From positions 1-64,000 of the forward strand of contig CAYVQT010000010.1 of the NCBI GenBank assembly GCA_964453665.1: 64,000 nt of DNA, in the 5' to 3' direction. This document shows positions 50,706 through 59,629 of this stretch, one piece after another; position 1 is the first letter of the stretch, and every line of letters begins with the position of its first letter. This DNA is from DAOUTY01 sp964453665. GTDB lineage: Bacteria; Chloroflexota; Dehalococcoidia; SZUA-161. Made by a program: the position numbers and the translations under genes. The notes under the pieces were generated by a model that was not told the origin of the DNA, ran no database searches, and saw only the letters and a list, made by a program, of their open reading frames with translations.

Positions 50706-51950
50706 CTAAACCACCCCCTTTTGCTTTAACTCCAGTACTTCCTGCTTCGAAATACCCATCCGGTTACAAAAAATCGCCTCATTATGTTCCCCTAGATGTG
50801 GAGCATATCTGCGTAATTGCCAGGGAGTCCTTGAGAATAGACATGGCGTCGAGGGAAATTTCAATGTACCGGCTTCCGGATGTTCAACCTCAACAAATAA
50901 ATTACGAGCTTTTAGCTGCGCAGAATCCAACACATCCTCCGGTGTGGCAATAATGCCTGCAGCACAACCTTTGGCCTGAACTTGATGATATATCTCCTCC
51001 TTGGTATGTTTAAGAGCCCATTCCTCTATGAGGTCCTTTAAGCTCTGCCTTACATCATCGTCCTCACCTCCGACGGGACGTGCGTAACTAAGCATAACGT
51101 TTTTGTATTGGTATTTCTCATCCTGTGCTAACTCAGGATTAATCAATTCTAAAAGTCCTTCATACATATGTTCCATCAGAGGCATTAACTCTACGAATCC
51201 ATCCTTACACTGCGCAAGTCCACCGATGGGTAATGCCCAACTAGCCCTGTTCACCACCCAACCGTCATTATAGGGAGCATGCTCATATCTCATCAGCCCT
51301 GCTATTACTTCCAGCCCGGACACATCTGCATATTGTCCCTCATTTACAGTCTGAGCCATGTAGTAAGACCCCAGAGTTGCTATAGCAGCTGCCAGACCAA
51401 TATCATATTCTCCTATATAACCACCGGCTTTTATGGGTTCACGATCAGGATAGAGCACATAACCGAGGCCCGCAGGTAATAAATACCCCTCACCACCACC
51501 ATGAAATGTATTCAGATAATAGGATTTATAATTTTGATACGGTCCTGTCTGGCCAAACGGAGTAATGGAGGTCATTATAAGTCTGGGATTTACCTGCTTG
51601 AGTGTACTGTAGTTTAGTTCTAATTCCTTCATCATCAAAGGAGGATTATTCTCGATCAGGACATCGGTTTCCCTGACCAACTCTTTAAAAATTTCTCTAC
51701 CTTTAGGCGTTTTTATATTCAAGGTAATACCGTATTTGTTTGTATTCAGATATAGAAATAACCCGCTTTTTTCTATATGATTACTATCATTAGGAAATGG
51801 CCCTCTTTGTCGTGATTCGTCTCCAGTTTCCGGTTCCTCTATCTTTATTACCTCCGCACCCAGGTCAGCCAGCAATTTACAGCAATACGGTCCAGAGATA
51901 AACTGGGATAATTCCAATACTTGTAAGCCATCTAAGGCGCCTTCTATCAT
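50706..51950 (-). CDS. CaiB/BaiF family CoA-transferase
   Basis: 414 residues. GLQVLELSQFISGPYCCKLLADLGAEVIKIEEPETGDESR, LYLNTNKYGITLNIKTPKGREIF, VLIENNPPLMMKELELNY, and a likely catalytic Asp in GEYDIGLAAAIATLG. The N-terminal half matches the family closely; the central part (FHGGGEGYLLPAGLGYVLYPDREP) is divergent from its neighbour. First gene of the two-gene minus operon facing the liv operon. Confidence 0.88.
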   Translation of the reverse strand: MIEGALDGLQVLELSQFISGPYCCKLLADLGAEVIKIEEPETGDESRQRGPFPNDSNHIEKSGLFLYLNTNKYGITLNIKTPKGREIFKELVRETDVLIENNPPLMMKELELNYSTLKQVNPRLIMTSITPFGQTGPYQNYKSYYLNTFHGGGEGYLLPAGLGYVLYPDREPIKAGGYIGEYDIGLAAAIATLGSYYMAQTVNEGQYADVSGLEVIAGLMRYEHAPYNDGWVVNRASWALPIGGLAQCKDGFVELMPLMEHMYEGLLELINPELAQDEKYQYKNVMLSYARPVGGEDDDVRQSLKDLIEEWALKHTKEEIYHQVQAKGCAAGIIATPEDVLDSAQLKARNLFVEVEHPEAGTLKFPSTPCLFSRTPWQLRRYAPHLGEHNEAIFCNRMGISKQEVLELKQKGVV

Positions 51951-52271
51951 TGATTTACCTTCTTTCTCTGGGAAATGTCTTCTTTAATGCATATTCGGTT
52001 CAGTTATATCCGCAAAGGTATTTTCGGGTGATTTTAGCCCATTTGCTCGGTTTACGTCAACGCAGAATAACTATCTATTCGAGAGGGAGTTAGAGGAGCA
52101 GCACATGCTGAGATGCTTGATGAAAAATAGTGATTGATATTTACCCAATTATACATATTATTGTTTGCCACCTGGTGGTAAGCTAGGTTAAGCTCACTGG
52201 TTAGCCTGGGCAAAACTAAGAAAGGGGAAGCCAGTGCGAACTAGCAAGGTTAAGCCAGATTCAAAATTAGC
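51951..52271. other. Intergenic region, no gene recognised
   Basis: About 320 bp between the CaiB pair (minus) and tRNA-Arg (minus). It should hold the CaiB promoter at its left end, where TATAAC (near 52017) is a candidate -10 without a good -35. AGGTTAAGC occurs twice (near 52186 and 52248). No coding frame is supported. Confidence 0.4.
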
Positions 52272-52348
<77 letters not shown>

Positions 52349-52431
52349 TTAATGAAATTTACCTTTCCACATTCTAGCATTCTCCTGAAAGATTTGACAA
52401 GTGGATAAACCGATTCTAATCGATTAACCTT

Positions 52432-52460
52432 TTGCAAGGCTTTACAAAAGGAACTATAAT
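52432..52460 (+). promoter_or_regulatory. Promoter of the usp-trkA-pheA gene string
   Basis: TTGCAA (52432-52437), 17-base spacer, TATAAT (52455-52460, perfect -10). A second possible promoter just upstream has TTGACA at 52394-52399 with TAATCG 17 bases later. The first ATG is at 52515. Confidence 0.65.
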
Positions 52461-52514
52461 ATGTGCTTGGCAATTTTTATAATGCGTTGATTACCGTCTT
52501 AAAATGGAGAAGTG

Positions 52515-52952
52515 ATGCGACCAAAGAAAGTTCTAGTCCCTGTTAGTGGCAGCAAGGCTGATGAGGAGGCAATTAGGCTGTCTTGCCGGCTGGCTAAGAA
52601 GACGGGAGGTAAGATTTACGTTACCTATGTTATCCAGGTGGATCGCACATTGCCGTTAGATGCTGAGGTCAAAGCTGAAATAGAAAGGGCTGAGCAGGTC
52701 CTTGATCAAGCGGAAACCATCGCTGAGGAGCAGGACTACAATGTTGAGACCGACCTCCTGCAATCACGCGAGATAGGCCCGGCGATAGTTGACGAAGCGA
52801 TAGAGCGTGGAGTGGACCTGATAATGATCGGGCTCAGTTACGAGAAAAAGTTTGGTGAATTTAGCATGGGGGATACTACGCCATATGTGCTCAAGAATGC
52901 TCCATGCTGGGTGCTGATTTGTAGAGAGCCGATTCCTGAGGAGGAGCACTGA
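52515..52952 (+). CDS. Universal stress protein (UspA family)
   Basis: 145 residues from ATG 52515 with GGAGA upstream (a GTG one codon earlier is possible). RPKKVLVPVSGSKADEEAIRLSCRLAKKTGGKIYVTYVI opens the alpha/beta fold; DLIMIGLSYEKKFGEFSMGDTTPYVLKNAPCWVLIC is the nucleotide-contacting C-terminal part, with the usual GS(T/S) replaced by GDTT. It precedes TrkA-type genes, an association seen where USP regulates transport. Role inferred from family. Confidence 0.87.
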   Translation: MRPKKVLVPVSGSKADEEAIRLSCRLAKKTGGKIYVTYVIQVDRTLPLDAEVKAEIERAEQVLDQAETIAEEQDYNVETDLLQSREIGPAIVDEAIERGVDLIMIGLSYEKKFGEFSMGDTTPYVLKNAPCWVLICREPIPEEEH

Positions 52953-52958
52953 TACGCT

Positions 52959-53357
52959 ATGAACGTTATCATAATGGGATGCGGTCGCGTTGGCGCTCAA
53001 TTGGCCGGTATGTTGGATGCCGAGGGGCACAAGGTTACCATTATGGATGTCGAGCCTTATAGTTTCAGGAAGCTTCCTCCAACTTTCAGTGGTGTGGCAT
53101 TGGTGGGAAATGGGTTGGAGGAAGAGTCGCTCAAGAAGGCGGGCATAGAGGAAGCGGATGTCTTTGTAACTACGACACAGGGAGACAACCGTAATGTAAT
53201 GGCTTGTCAGATAGCGAAACATATCTACCATGTGCCTAAGGCGGTTTCCCGTATATACGACCCGATTCGCGAGGAAATGTATAGAAATCTAGGGTTGGAT
53301 ACTGTTAGCCCTACCAAGGTGGTAGCGGGCCTTCTGAAAGAAAAAATTGAAGGTTAG
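52959..53357 (+). CDS. TrkA-N (RCK_N) domain protein
   Basis: 132 residues: a single NAD-binding Rossmann domain, VIIMGCGRVGAQLAGMLDAEGHKVTIMDVEPYSFRKL, VALVGNGLEEESLKKAGIEEADVFVTTTQGDNRNVMACQIAKHIYHV. There is no C-terminal RCK_C domain. It begins 6 bp after the stress protein gene and precedes a two-domain TrkA. It probably forms part of the cytoplasmic gating ring of a potassium channel or transporter, whose membrane subunit is not in the window. Confidence 0.88.
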   Translation: MNVIIMGCGRVGAQLAGMLDAEGHKVTIMDVEPYSFRKLPPTFSGVALVGNGLEEESLKKAGIEEADVFVTTTQGDNRNVMACQIAKHIYHVPKAVSRIYDPIREEMYRNLGLDTVSPTKVVAGLLKEKIEG

Positions 53358-53363
53358 GTAGAC

Positions 53364-54026
53364 ATGTATATCATAGTAGTTGGTGGCGGCGAGGTTGGTT
53401 ATCATCTCTCGAAGATATTGCTCAATGATGGCCATGAGGTCCTGATTCTGGAGCAGGACGCAATAAGATGTGAAAGGCTGACAGAGGAACTAGGCGGCGT
53501 AGTACATCGCGGTGACGGTTGCGAGGCAGCCACTCTTGATTCTGTTGGAACTGGCAGAGCGGATATGCTGGTTGCTGTTACCGATGGGGACGAAGACAAT
53601 CTGGTGGCTTGCCAGGTGGCCAAACATAAGTTCAATGTCCCGCGCACCATCGCTCGCATTACTAACCCTAATAATGAGACGATTTTCAAGATATTAGGGA
53701 TTGATGCAACTGTAAGTAGCACTAACCTTATACTGGCACATATCGAGCAGGAGCTCCCTTCGCATCCATTGATACCTTTGCTTAAGTTTAAGAGCGGGAC
53801 GTTTGAGGTTGTTGAGGTAAAGGTCCCTCCCGATTCAAAGGTAGTGGGCAAGAAAATCGGTTCCTTCAGTATGCCCGAGGGCAGCGTCGTTTTACTTGTG
53901 ATCGGCAAGGAGAAAGGGCCTTTCATCCCGACAGATAACACAATTCTTGAAGCTGAGGATGAGGTGGTGGCGATTACGACTGCTGCAAATGAGGAGGTAA
54001 TGCGGGCAATACTAAGTGGAAAATAA
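53364..54026 (+). CDS. trkA: TrkA family potassium uptake regulatory protein
   Basis: 220 residues. RCK_N (~1-135): YIIVVGGGEVGYHLSKILLNDGHEVLILEQD, RGDGCEAATLDSVGTGRADMLVAVTDGDEDNLVACQVAKHKF. RCK_C (~140-220): FEVVEVKVPPDSKVVGKKIGSFSMPEGSVVLLVI, ending in EDEVVAITT. It binds NAD(H) and gates TrkH/KtrB-type potassium channels. It follows the single-domain paralog by 6 bp; a pair of unequal TrkA proteins may make a heteromeric ring. Confidence 0.9.
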   Translation: MYIIVVGGGEVGYHLSKILLNDGHEVLILEQDAIRCERLTEELGGVVHRGDGCEAATLDSVGTGRADMLVAVTDGDEDNLVACQVAKHKFNVPRTIARITNPNNETIFKILGIDATVSSTNLILAHIEQELPSHPLIPLLKFKSGTFEVVEVKVPPDSKVVGKKIGSFSMPEGSVVLLVIGKEKGPFIPTDNTILEAEDEVVAITTAANEEVMRAILSGK

Positions 54027-54053
54027 TATTTACCCGCTATTTATAAGTGAAGA

Positions 54054-54875
54054 ATGACTAAGGTTGCATTCCAGGGGGAAAGAGGCGCATTCAGCGAAGA
54101 CGCAGTACTGAATTTTTTTGGCGATGTTGAGCTTCATCCATGCCGGTCTTTAGCAGATGTTTTTGGATTTGTGAGTGAGAGTGGGGCTGATTTTGGTGTT
54201 GTTCCCGTGGAGAACTCCCAGGCAGGCAGTATAAATGAAACCTATGATTTGCTGTTGAAGTGTGACCTGAATATCTTAGGCGAGATTGCGTTAGAAGTTA
54301 ACCATTGTCTCATGGCGCCAGAGAGCGAGAGTTTGTCAAGTATAAAGACGGTTTACTCTCACCCTCAAGCCTTGGCGCAATGTGAGGAATTCCTGAGGAA
54401 GCTCAATGTCGAAATCGTGCCTACTTATGATACCGCTGGCAGTGCCAAGCTAATAAGGGAAAAGGCTCTGTCAAGCTGTGCCGCTGTGGCAAGCAGGAGA
54501 GTAGCCGAAATCTACCAGATGCAGATACTGGCCGAGGATATTCAGACGATACCCGGTAATTACACCAAGTTCTTTGTGGTATCAAAGGATAAGGCCAAAT
54601 ACGCTGATGTTAATAAGACGTCGCTGGTTTTTGCCACGAAAAATGCCCCCGGAGCCTTATACGAGTGCTTGGGTGCTTTTGCCACCAGGGGCATAAACCT
54701 GACTAAACTTGAATCGCGGCCAAGCAAGGATAAACCTTGGGAGTACGTTTTCTATGTCGATTTAGAGGCGCATATGGAGGACAGCATTTGCAGTCAAGCT
54801 TTGGCAGACCTTCGGGATAAAACTACGTTTTTGAAGATTCTTGGGTCCTACCCGAAAAGCGTAGTATCTTCATAA
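54054..54875 (+). CDS. pheA: Prephenate dehydratase
   Basis: 273 residues. The catalytic domain starts TKVAFQGERGAFSEDAVLNFF and holds PVENSQAGSINETYD; the catalytic motif is NYTKFFVV, where most family members have NxTRF, so Arg is replaced by Lys. The C-terminal ACT domain (~195-273) has NAPGALYECLGAFATRGINLTKLESRP, the phenylalanine-binding GALV/ESRP motifs. It converts prephenate to phenylpyruvate in phenylalanine biosynthesis. It is 27 bp from the trkA gene and likely co-transcribed with it. Confidence 0.93.
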   Translation: MTKVAFQGERGAFSEDAVLNFFGDVELHPCRSLADVFGFVSESGADFGVVPVENSQAGSINETYDLLLKCDLNILGEIALEVNHCLMAPESESLSSIKTVYSHPQALAQCEEFLRKLNVEIVPTYDTAGSAKLIREKALSSCAAVASRRVAEIYQMQILAEDIQTIPGNYTKFFVVSKDKAKYADVNKTSLVFATKNAPGALYECLGAFATRGINLTKLESRPSKDKPWEYVFYVDLEAHMEDSICSQALADLRDKTTFLKILGSYPKSVVSS

Positions 54876-54899
54876 AAGACTTGCTCTAGGGCAGATAAG

Positions 54900-55142
54900 T
54901 CAAGCTTTATGCCTCGCCTGATCGAATTTGGTTTTTAGTTCCTCACCCTTCTGAGTAGCGGCCTCTTTTCCCTCTTCCCATGCTGACTTGCCCAGAGAAA
55001 CGAATTCGTCTACTTTGCCCCGCAATTGCTCGCGCGTCTGCTCTCCGGGCTGCGGCGCAAACAGCAAACCCAGAACTGCACCTATGATGCCGCCAAGGAG
55101 TAAGCCAGTGAAGAAGTTCGGGCCATTATTGTCCTTTGCCAT
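54900..55142 (-). CDS. YtxH domain small membrane-associated protein
   Basis: 80 residues: FFTGLLLGGIIGAVLGLLFAPQPGEQTREQLRGKVDEFVSLGKSAWEEGKEAATQKGEELKTKFDQARHKA. A single glycine-rich membrane segment followed by APxPGxxTRxxL and a charged helix is the YtxH pattern, often linked to stress. It overlaps the upstream gene by 17 bases, so the two are co-translated. Confidence 0.85.
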   Translation of the reverse strand: MAKDNNGPNFFTGLLLGGIIGAVLGLLFAPQPGEQTREQLRGKVDEFVSLGKSAWEEGKEAATQKGEELKTKFDQARHKA

Positions 55143-55416
55143 CTTTTTTCTCCTTTCTATGAGAGCGTTCCGATAGGGTTGTTGCAGCCTTTCGTAGACC
55201 TGCAGCGAAAATAGCGCCCTTAGTGAGTGGTTTGAACACTTTGCCAGTTACGAGAGAAGAAACGCTCCGGAGGTCGGTGAAGAAATCACGTGCTGCATCC
55301 AGGGTAGGGGATACCTTGCGGAAGACGATAATTGTCAGGATAGCGAATGTAAGGGCGGCACCGATTACTAAAAAGGCGGATATGATGATCATTATATCGC
55401 GAAACTGTTCAAGCAT
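55126..55416 (-). CDS. Single-pass membrane protein (DUF948-like)
   Basis: 96 residues with an N-terminal membrane helix (IMIIISAFLVIGAALTFAILTIIVF) and a cytoplasmic tail with KVSPTLDAARDFFTDLRSVSSLV, a short helix as in DUF948-type proteins that accompany YtxH. The C-terminus is lysine-rich (SHRKEKKDGKGQ). Function unknown; the pairing with YtxH is typical. Confidence 0.75.
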   Translation of the reverse strand: MLEQFRDIMIIISAFLVIGAALTFAILTIIVFRKVSPTLDAARDFFTDLRSVSSLVTGKVFKPLTKGAIFAAGLRKAATTLSERSHRKEKKDGKGQ

Positions 55417-55589
55417 GAGGCGTTACCTCCCCCACGAGTTTTATTTCTGCAACTAATATACTACGATAATCTAGGAACGGCAACAGTACGTTAGAGGGGA
55501 TTGGCTTATTCGATAGTGCTATGCTTGGAGACTGAGTTGTTCCATCAGCCCGCTGCTCATTATTACTGCGATTTGTGTCATGTACATGT

Positions 55590-56750
55590 TTATAACAGGC
55601 TTTCGATATACTCGATAGCTCGCTCAAGCTGAGGGTCATAGTCATGTGCAATGTCGTCATCCGTGATTTCAATTATCTCATCCGGAGTAATCCCCTGTCC
55701 TTCTATCTGCCGCATGTTCGGCGTGTACCAGCGGGCGCTGGTGATGTAGATAGCAGAGCCATCGCTTAGCTCACTAAAGTGATTGACCGCCCCCTTGCCC
55801 AGGGTCTGGGTGCCGATGATTATACCCCTGTCGTGGTCTTGGAGAGCACCTGCGACGACTTCGCTAGCACTGGCGCTGTTTCCGTTCACCAAGACCGCCA
55901 GTGGCAATTCGGTGGCCAGCCCTTCTTTTTCATTCTTCCATTCATCTTTGTTCCCCTCTCCGTCTATCACATAGACTACAACGCCCTCTTCAAGGAACTG
56001 GCTTGCTACGGCTACTGCTGTCTTGAGGATACCACCGGGGTTGTCGCGGAGGTCAAGGATAATGCCGCTCACATTGTCAGCGGTAATATCCTCAAGTGCG
56101 GAGGTCATCTCGGAGTCAGTACGACTCGTGAAGTGGCTAATCTCGATATAGGCTATGTTGTCAGGGAGCATCTTCGTTATAACGCTGGCCGTATCTATTT
56201 CTTCACGTGTAATTGTGTAATCCTGTGGAACATCATCTCCCTCATGCAATATGCGCAGTGTAATCTGGGTGCCTGGTTCTCCTCTTATCTTGAGCACGGC
56301 CTCAATGAAATCTAAATCCTTGGTTGGCTCGCCATTGATCTCCAGAATCTTATCCCCGGGCATAATGCCTTCTCGTTGTGCCGGAGTACCAGCGATAGGG
56401 GCAATTACAATAAGATTCCCTTTTTCATCAACAGTAACCTCGATTCCCACTCCTCCGAATGACCCTCCCAGGCTGTACTGACGTATCTCATACTGCTCGG
56501 CGTTGAAGTAGGCGGAATAAGGGTCATCGAGGGACTCGATCATGCCTTCTATCGCTCCCTGGCTCAGCCTGTCCAGATCGATATCGTCACCGTCTACGAA
56601 GTCATTTACTATTACTTGCCATGCTTCTTCCACGACATCGAACTCTGGTTGTGTGCTGTATGGACCAAACCAAGACGGGCCGTAGCTTACCAGAACCAGG
56701 GCAATGGCAAGGGCCGTAAACAGAAGCAATAGCACCGGTGTTCTAATCAA
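55590..56750 (-). CDS. ctpA: C-terminal processing protease (S41 family, PDZ)
   Basis: 386 residues. N-terminal signal anchor (LLLLFTALAIALVLVSYG), then an N-terminal helical region, PDZ domain ~80-165 (SLGGSFGGVGIEVTV, IVIAPIAGTPAQREGIMPGDKILEINGE), and the tail-specific protease core with ISHFTSRTDSEM and LDLRDNPGGIL. The catalytic Ser is in NGNSASASEVVAGAL and the Lys in GTQTLGKGAVNHF. It degrades or trims exported proteins at the C-terminus outside the membrane. Confidence 0.95.
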   Translation of the reverse strand: MIRTPVLLLLFTALAIALVLVSYGPSWFGPYSTQPEFDVVEEAWQVIVNDFVDGDDIDLDRLSQGAIEGMIESLDDPYSAYFNAEQYEIRQYSLGGSFGGVGIEVTVDEKGNLIVIAPIAGTPAQREGIMPGDKILEINGEPTKDLDFIEAVLKIRGEPGTQITLRILHEGDDVPQDYTITREEIDTASVITKMLPDNIAYIEISHFTSRTDSEMTSALEDITADNVSGIILDLRDNPGGILKTAVAVASQFLEEGVVVYVIDGEGNKDEWKNEKEGLATELPLAVLVNGNSASASEVVAGALQDHDRGIIIGTQTLGKGAVNHFSELSDGSAIYITSARWYTPNMRQIEGQGITPDEIIEITDDDIAHDYDPQLERAIEYIESLL

Positions 56751-56788
56751 ATTATACCTTCCTGTCTCTTTCAGCGATGATTATGTTG

Positions 56789-56817
56789 ATATTAGCAGCT
56801 TTTACTCAGACAGGCAA
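56789..56817 (-). promoter_or_regulatory. Promoter of ctpA
   Basis: Minus strand TTGCCT (56817-56812), 17-base spacer, TAATAT (56794-56789), about 30 bases before the ctpA start. Confidence 0.55.
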
Positions 56818-56823
56818 TTTAAA

Positions 56824-56853
56824 TTGACAGTCGCCCGTGTGGGCTGTTATTCT
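56824..56853 (+). promoter_or_regulatory. Promoter of the HMGS-fold/thiolase operon at 56.9 kb
   Basis: TTGACA (56824-56829, perfect -35), 18-base spacer, TATTCT (56848-56853). The ATG at 56898 follows an AAGGAGG site. It lies back to back with the ctpA promoter. Confidence 0.55.
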
Positions 56854-56897
56854 AATTAAGGCTATTCGAAGCTTACGGACAAGGAGGAATAATATAG

Positions 56898-58307
56898 ATG
56901 GCCGGTATCACGTCTTATGGAGCCTATGTACCTCTTTGGAGACTTGGTCGGGAGGCCATAATGAAAGGGCTGCGTGGCGAGAAGGCTATCCGCAATTTCG
57001 ATGAGGATAGCACTACAATGGCGGTGGCAGCTACTGTCGATTGCCTGAAGGGACAGGATAGGGCAGCAATAGACGGCTTGTTCTTCGCCTCGACCACCGC
57101 TCCATATAGGGAAAAGCAGATTGCGACTACAATAGCCGCGGCTGCTGATCTGAGGCCGGATATCATCACCGCTGACTTCTCCAATTCTTTAAGGGCCGGG
57201 ACCGCTGCCTTGAGGGCAGCGCTGGACGCTGTGAAGGCGGGCTCAGCGAAGCAGGTGCTAGTGGTGGCGTCCGATTGCCGCATGGGGGCTCCCGGGACTG
57301 AATTCGAGCAGAATTGCGGTGATGGCGCTGCGGCATTGCTTGTCGGTGACTCGGATGTCGCTGTCAGCATTGAGGCCTGGCATTCTGTGTCTAACGAGGT
57401 TAATGATATCTGGCGTAGGGATGATGACGAGTTCATCCGCGCTTGGGAAGATAGGTTTATCTACTCCGTAGTCTATGTTAACACGGTGATGCAGACGGTA
57501 TCTGCGCTGCTGCAAGAATGCAATCTCAACCCCTCTGATTTCGCTAAAGCTATTTTCGCCGCTCCCAATGCGAGGGTGCACGGCGACATAGTGAGAAAGC
57601 TGGGATTTGAGCCCAAATCTCAGGTCCAACATCACTTTTTTGACATTATGGGAAACACGGGCGCTGCCTATCCATTGATGTTGCTGGTGGCGGCGCTGGA
57701 AGAGGCGAAGCCGGGTGACCGTTTGCTCGTCAACAGCTATGGCAACGGCAGCGATGCCATTGTTATGAATGTTACCGGGCAGATAGGGAAGAAGGTCGAG
57801 AATCGACGGGGCATGAAAGGGCATCTGGCATCGAAGAGAATTGTTGATGACTACAGGATATACCTGCAATGGCGAGAATTACTTGTTTTTGAGGCCCAGC
57901 CGACCCCACCCGGGGGGCATATATCTTCATCGGCGCAGATGAGGGATCGCAGCCAGATTTTCCCCCTGCATGGCCTGAAATGCCGGTCCTGCGAAGAAAT
58001 CCACTTCCCGCCGCAGAGGGTTTGTCCGAAGTGCCGAACTCAAGACCAGTTCGACGAGGTGAGGCTGTCGGACAAGAAAGGCAATATATTTACCTTCAGT
58101 GCGGATAATCTGTGTCCCAGGCGCGAGGCCCCCAGGGTAACAGCAATTATCGATTTTGAAGGTGGGGGCCGGATGGCAACCACGATGACTGACAGGGTAC
58201 TTGAGGAGTTGGAAGTGGGACAGAAGGTGGAGATGAGCTTCAGGAAATTAGCATCCCAGGATGGGATTCACAACTACTTCTGGAAGTCTATACCGCTCAG
58301 GGATTAG
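56898..58307 (+). CDS. HMG-CoA-synthase-fold protein fused to DUF35, catalytic triad lost
   Basis: 469 residues, paralog of the 37067 product with the same architecture. N-terminal HMGS-like half: AGITSYGAYVPLWRLGREAI, FDEDSTTMAVAATVDCL. The catalytic Glu, Cys and His positions hold Thr66 (ASTTAPY), Leu98 (NSLRAGTAAL) and Ala221 (IFAAPNAR). DUF35 half ~345-469: zinc ribbon CRSCEEIHFPPQRVCPKC and OB-fold VTAIIDFEGGGRMATTMTDR... KVEMSFRKL... HNYFWKSIPLRD. The next gene is a Cys-containing thiolase, repeating the 35.9-38.5 kb order. Probably a scaffold or an enzyme with changed chemistry. Confidence 0.87.
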   Translation: MAGITSYGAYVPLWRLGREAIMKGLRGEKAIRNFDEDSTTMAVAATVDCLKGQDRAAIDGLFFASTTAPYREKQIATTIAAAADLRPDIITADFSNSLRAGTAALRAALDAVKAGSAKQVLVVASDCRMGAPGTEFEQNCGDGAAALLVGDSDVAVSIEAWHSVSNEVNDIWRRDDDEFIRAWEDRFIYSVVYVNTVMQTVSALLQECNLNPSDFAKAIFAAPNARVHGDIVRKLGFEPKSQVQHHFFDIMGNTGAAYPLMLLVAALEEAKPGDRLLVNSYGNGSDAIVMNVTGQIGKKVENRRGMKGHLASKRIVDDYRIYLQWRELLVFEAQPTPPGGHISSSAQMRDRSQIFPLHGLKCRSCEEIHFPPQRVCPKCRTQDQFDEVRLSDKKGNIFTFSADNLCPRREAPRVTAIIDFEGGGRMATTMTDRVLEELEVGQKVEMSFRKLASQDGIHNYFWKSIPLRD

Positions 58308-58336
58308 ACCGATAGCATAAGGAGGAGAAAAGAGTA

Positions 58337-59530
58337 ATGCCAGGCATTAAGGATAGGGTTGCAGTGGTTGGGATGGGATGTACGAGGTTTGGTGAGCTCT
58401 GGGATAAGAACGATCAGGACCTGATGGTAGAATCATGTCACGAGGCTTTAGCAGATGCGAAGCTCGATCTGAAGGATATTCAGGCAGCCTGGTTGGGCAT
58501 ACAGGGCGCGGAAACTGGCAGCGCCGGGTGCAGGCTGGCCCGGGCTCTAAAAACAGATTATATACCTGTCACCAGGGTTGAAAACTATTGCGCCACAGGG
58601 ATCGAGGCTTTCAGGGGAGCTGCCTATGCTGTGGCCGCCGGTATCTACGATATTGCGCTGGCCTGTGGCGCGGAGAAGTTGAAGGACACGGGAGCCAGCG
58701 GGCTTACCCAGATGGGGGGCGAGCCTCAATTCAGTAGCTGGGTATGGGCGCCAGTCGTAGCGCCGGCCAGGTTTGCTCTCTCCGCCACAAGGTATTTCCA
58801 CGCCTATGGCTTGAGCTCTCAAGAGGGTAAGGAGATGCTGGCACGTATCGCTGTTAAGAATCACCATAACGGCAGCCTTAATCACAGGGCGCACTTCCAG
58901 CGCGAGATAACACTGGAGCAGGCGTTAAATGCTCCGATGATCGCATGGCCGCTGGGGCTTTACGATTGCTGTGGGGTGAGCGATGGCTCGGCAGCAGTGA
59001 TTGTCACAACGCCCGAAATCGCCAGAAGGATCAGAGACGATTATGTTATGGTCAAGGGATTTGCCATATCCGCAGGAGCAGGACCACAGGGGGTTATTGC
59101 GTCCGATTACGATTATCTGCACATTGACGAGATTGTACGTTCGGGTCAGGCTGCCTATGCCGAGGCTGGTATAACAGACCCCCGTAAGGAAGTCGACATC
59201 GCCGAGATACATGATTGCTTCACCATCACGGAGGTTCTAATAACCGAGGACCTGGGTTACGCTGCGAGAGGCAAATACAAGGAGGACCAGGAGGCGGCTG
59301 CCTTCGAAATCGGTGGAGAAGTGGCGATTAACCCCGATGGTGGTTTAAAATGCTTTGGACATCCTATAGGTGCCAGCGGGCTGAGGATGATCTTCGAATC
59401 ATACCTCCAGCTTCAGGGCAAGGCGGGGCCACGCCAGGTGAAGAACCCGCGGATAGGCTTAGCGCAGAATTACGGTGGTCTTCCTGGCGGCGGTGTCTCG
59501 GGTGTGGCTATCATAGGAGCCAGGGATTAG
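58337..59530 (+). CDS. Thiolase (SCP-x type)
   Basis: 397 residues, AAGGAGGAG upstream. Catalytic Cys in RVENYCATGIEAFRGAAYAVAAG and His in GGLKCFGHPIGASGLRMIFESYLQLQG. VAVVGMGCTRFGELWDKNDQDLMVESCHEALADAKL is near-identical in pattern to the thiolase at 35885. Shared WPLGLYDCCGVSDGSAAVIV. It is the partner of the HMGS-fold/DUF35 fusion 29 bp upstream. Acts on acyl-CoA; chain specificity unknown. Confidence 0.92.
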   Translation: MPGIKDRVAVVGMGCTRFGELWDKNDQDLMVESCHEALADAKLDLKDIQAAWLGIQGAETGSAGCRLARALKTDYIPVTRVENYCATGIEAFRGAAYAVAAGIYDIALACGAEKLKDTGASGLTQMGGEPQFSSWVWAPVVAPARFALSATRYFHAYGLSSQEGKEMLARIAVKNHHNGSLNHRAHFQREITLEQALNAPMIAWPLGLYDCCGVSDGSAAVIVTTPEIARRIRDDYVMVKGFAISAGAGPQGVIASDYDYLHIDEIVRSGQAAYAEAGITDPRKEVDIAEIHDCFTITEVLITEDLGYAARGKYKEDQEAAAFEIGGEVAINPDGGLKCFGHPIGASGLRMIFESYLQLQGKAGPRQVKNPRIGLAQNYGGLPGGGVSGVAIIGARD

Positions 59531-59595
59531 CTGCGAAATAAGGCGTTTTTTCGGCTAAAAGGCTTGTGGTATTAGGGGGAAATACATAGTAGTAC

Positions 59596-59624
59596 TTGAC
59601 ATAACGCTTCACATGTGCTAGACT
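59596..59624 (+). promoter_or_regulatory. Promoter of smpB
   Basis: TTGACA (59596-59601, perfect), 17-base spacer, TAGACT (59619-59624). The start codon begins only five bases past the -10, so the transcript would start at or very near the ATG. Confidence 0.65.
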
Positions 59625-59629
59625 AGAGC

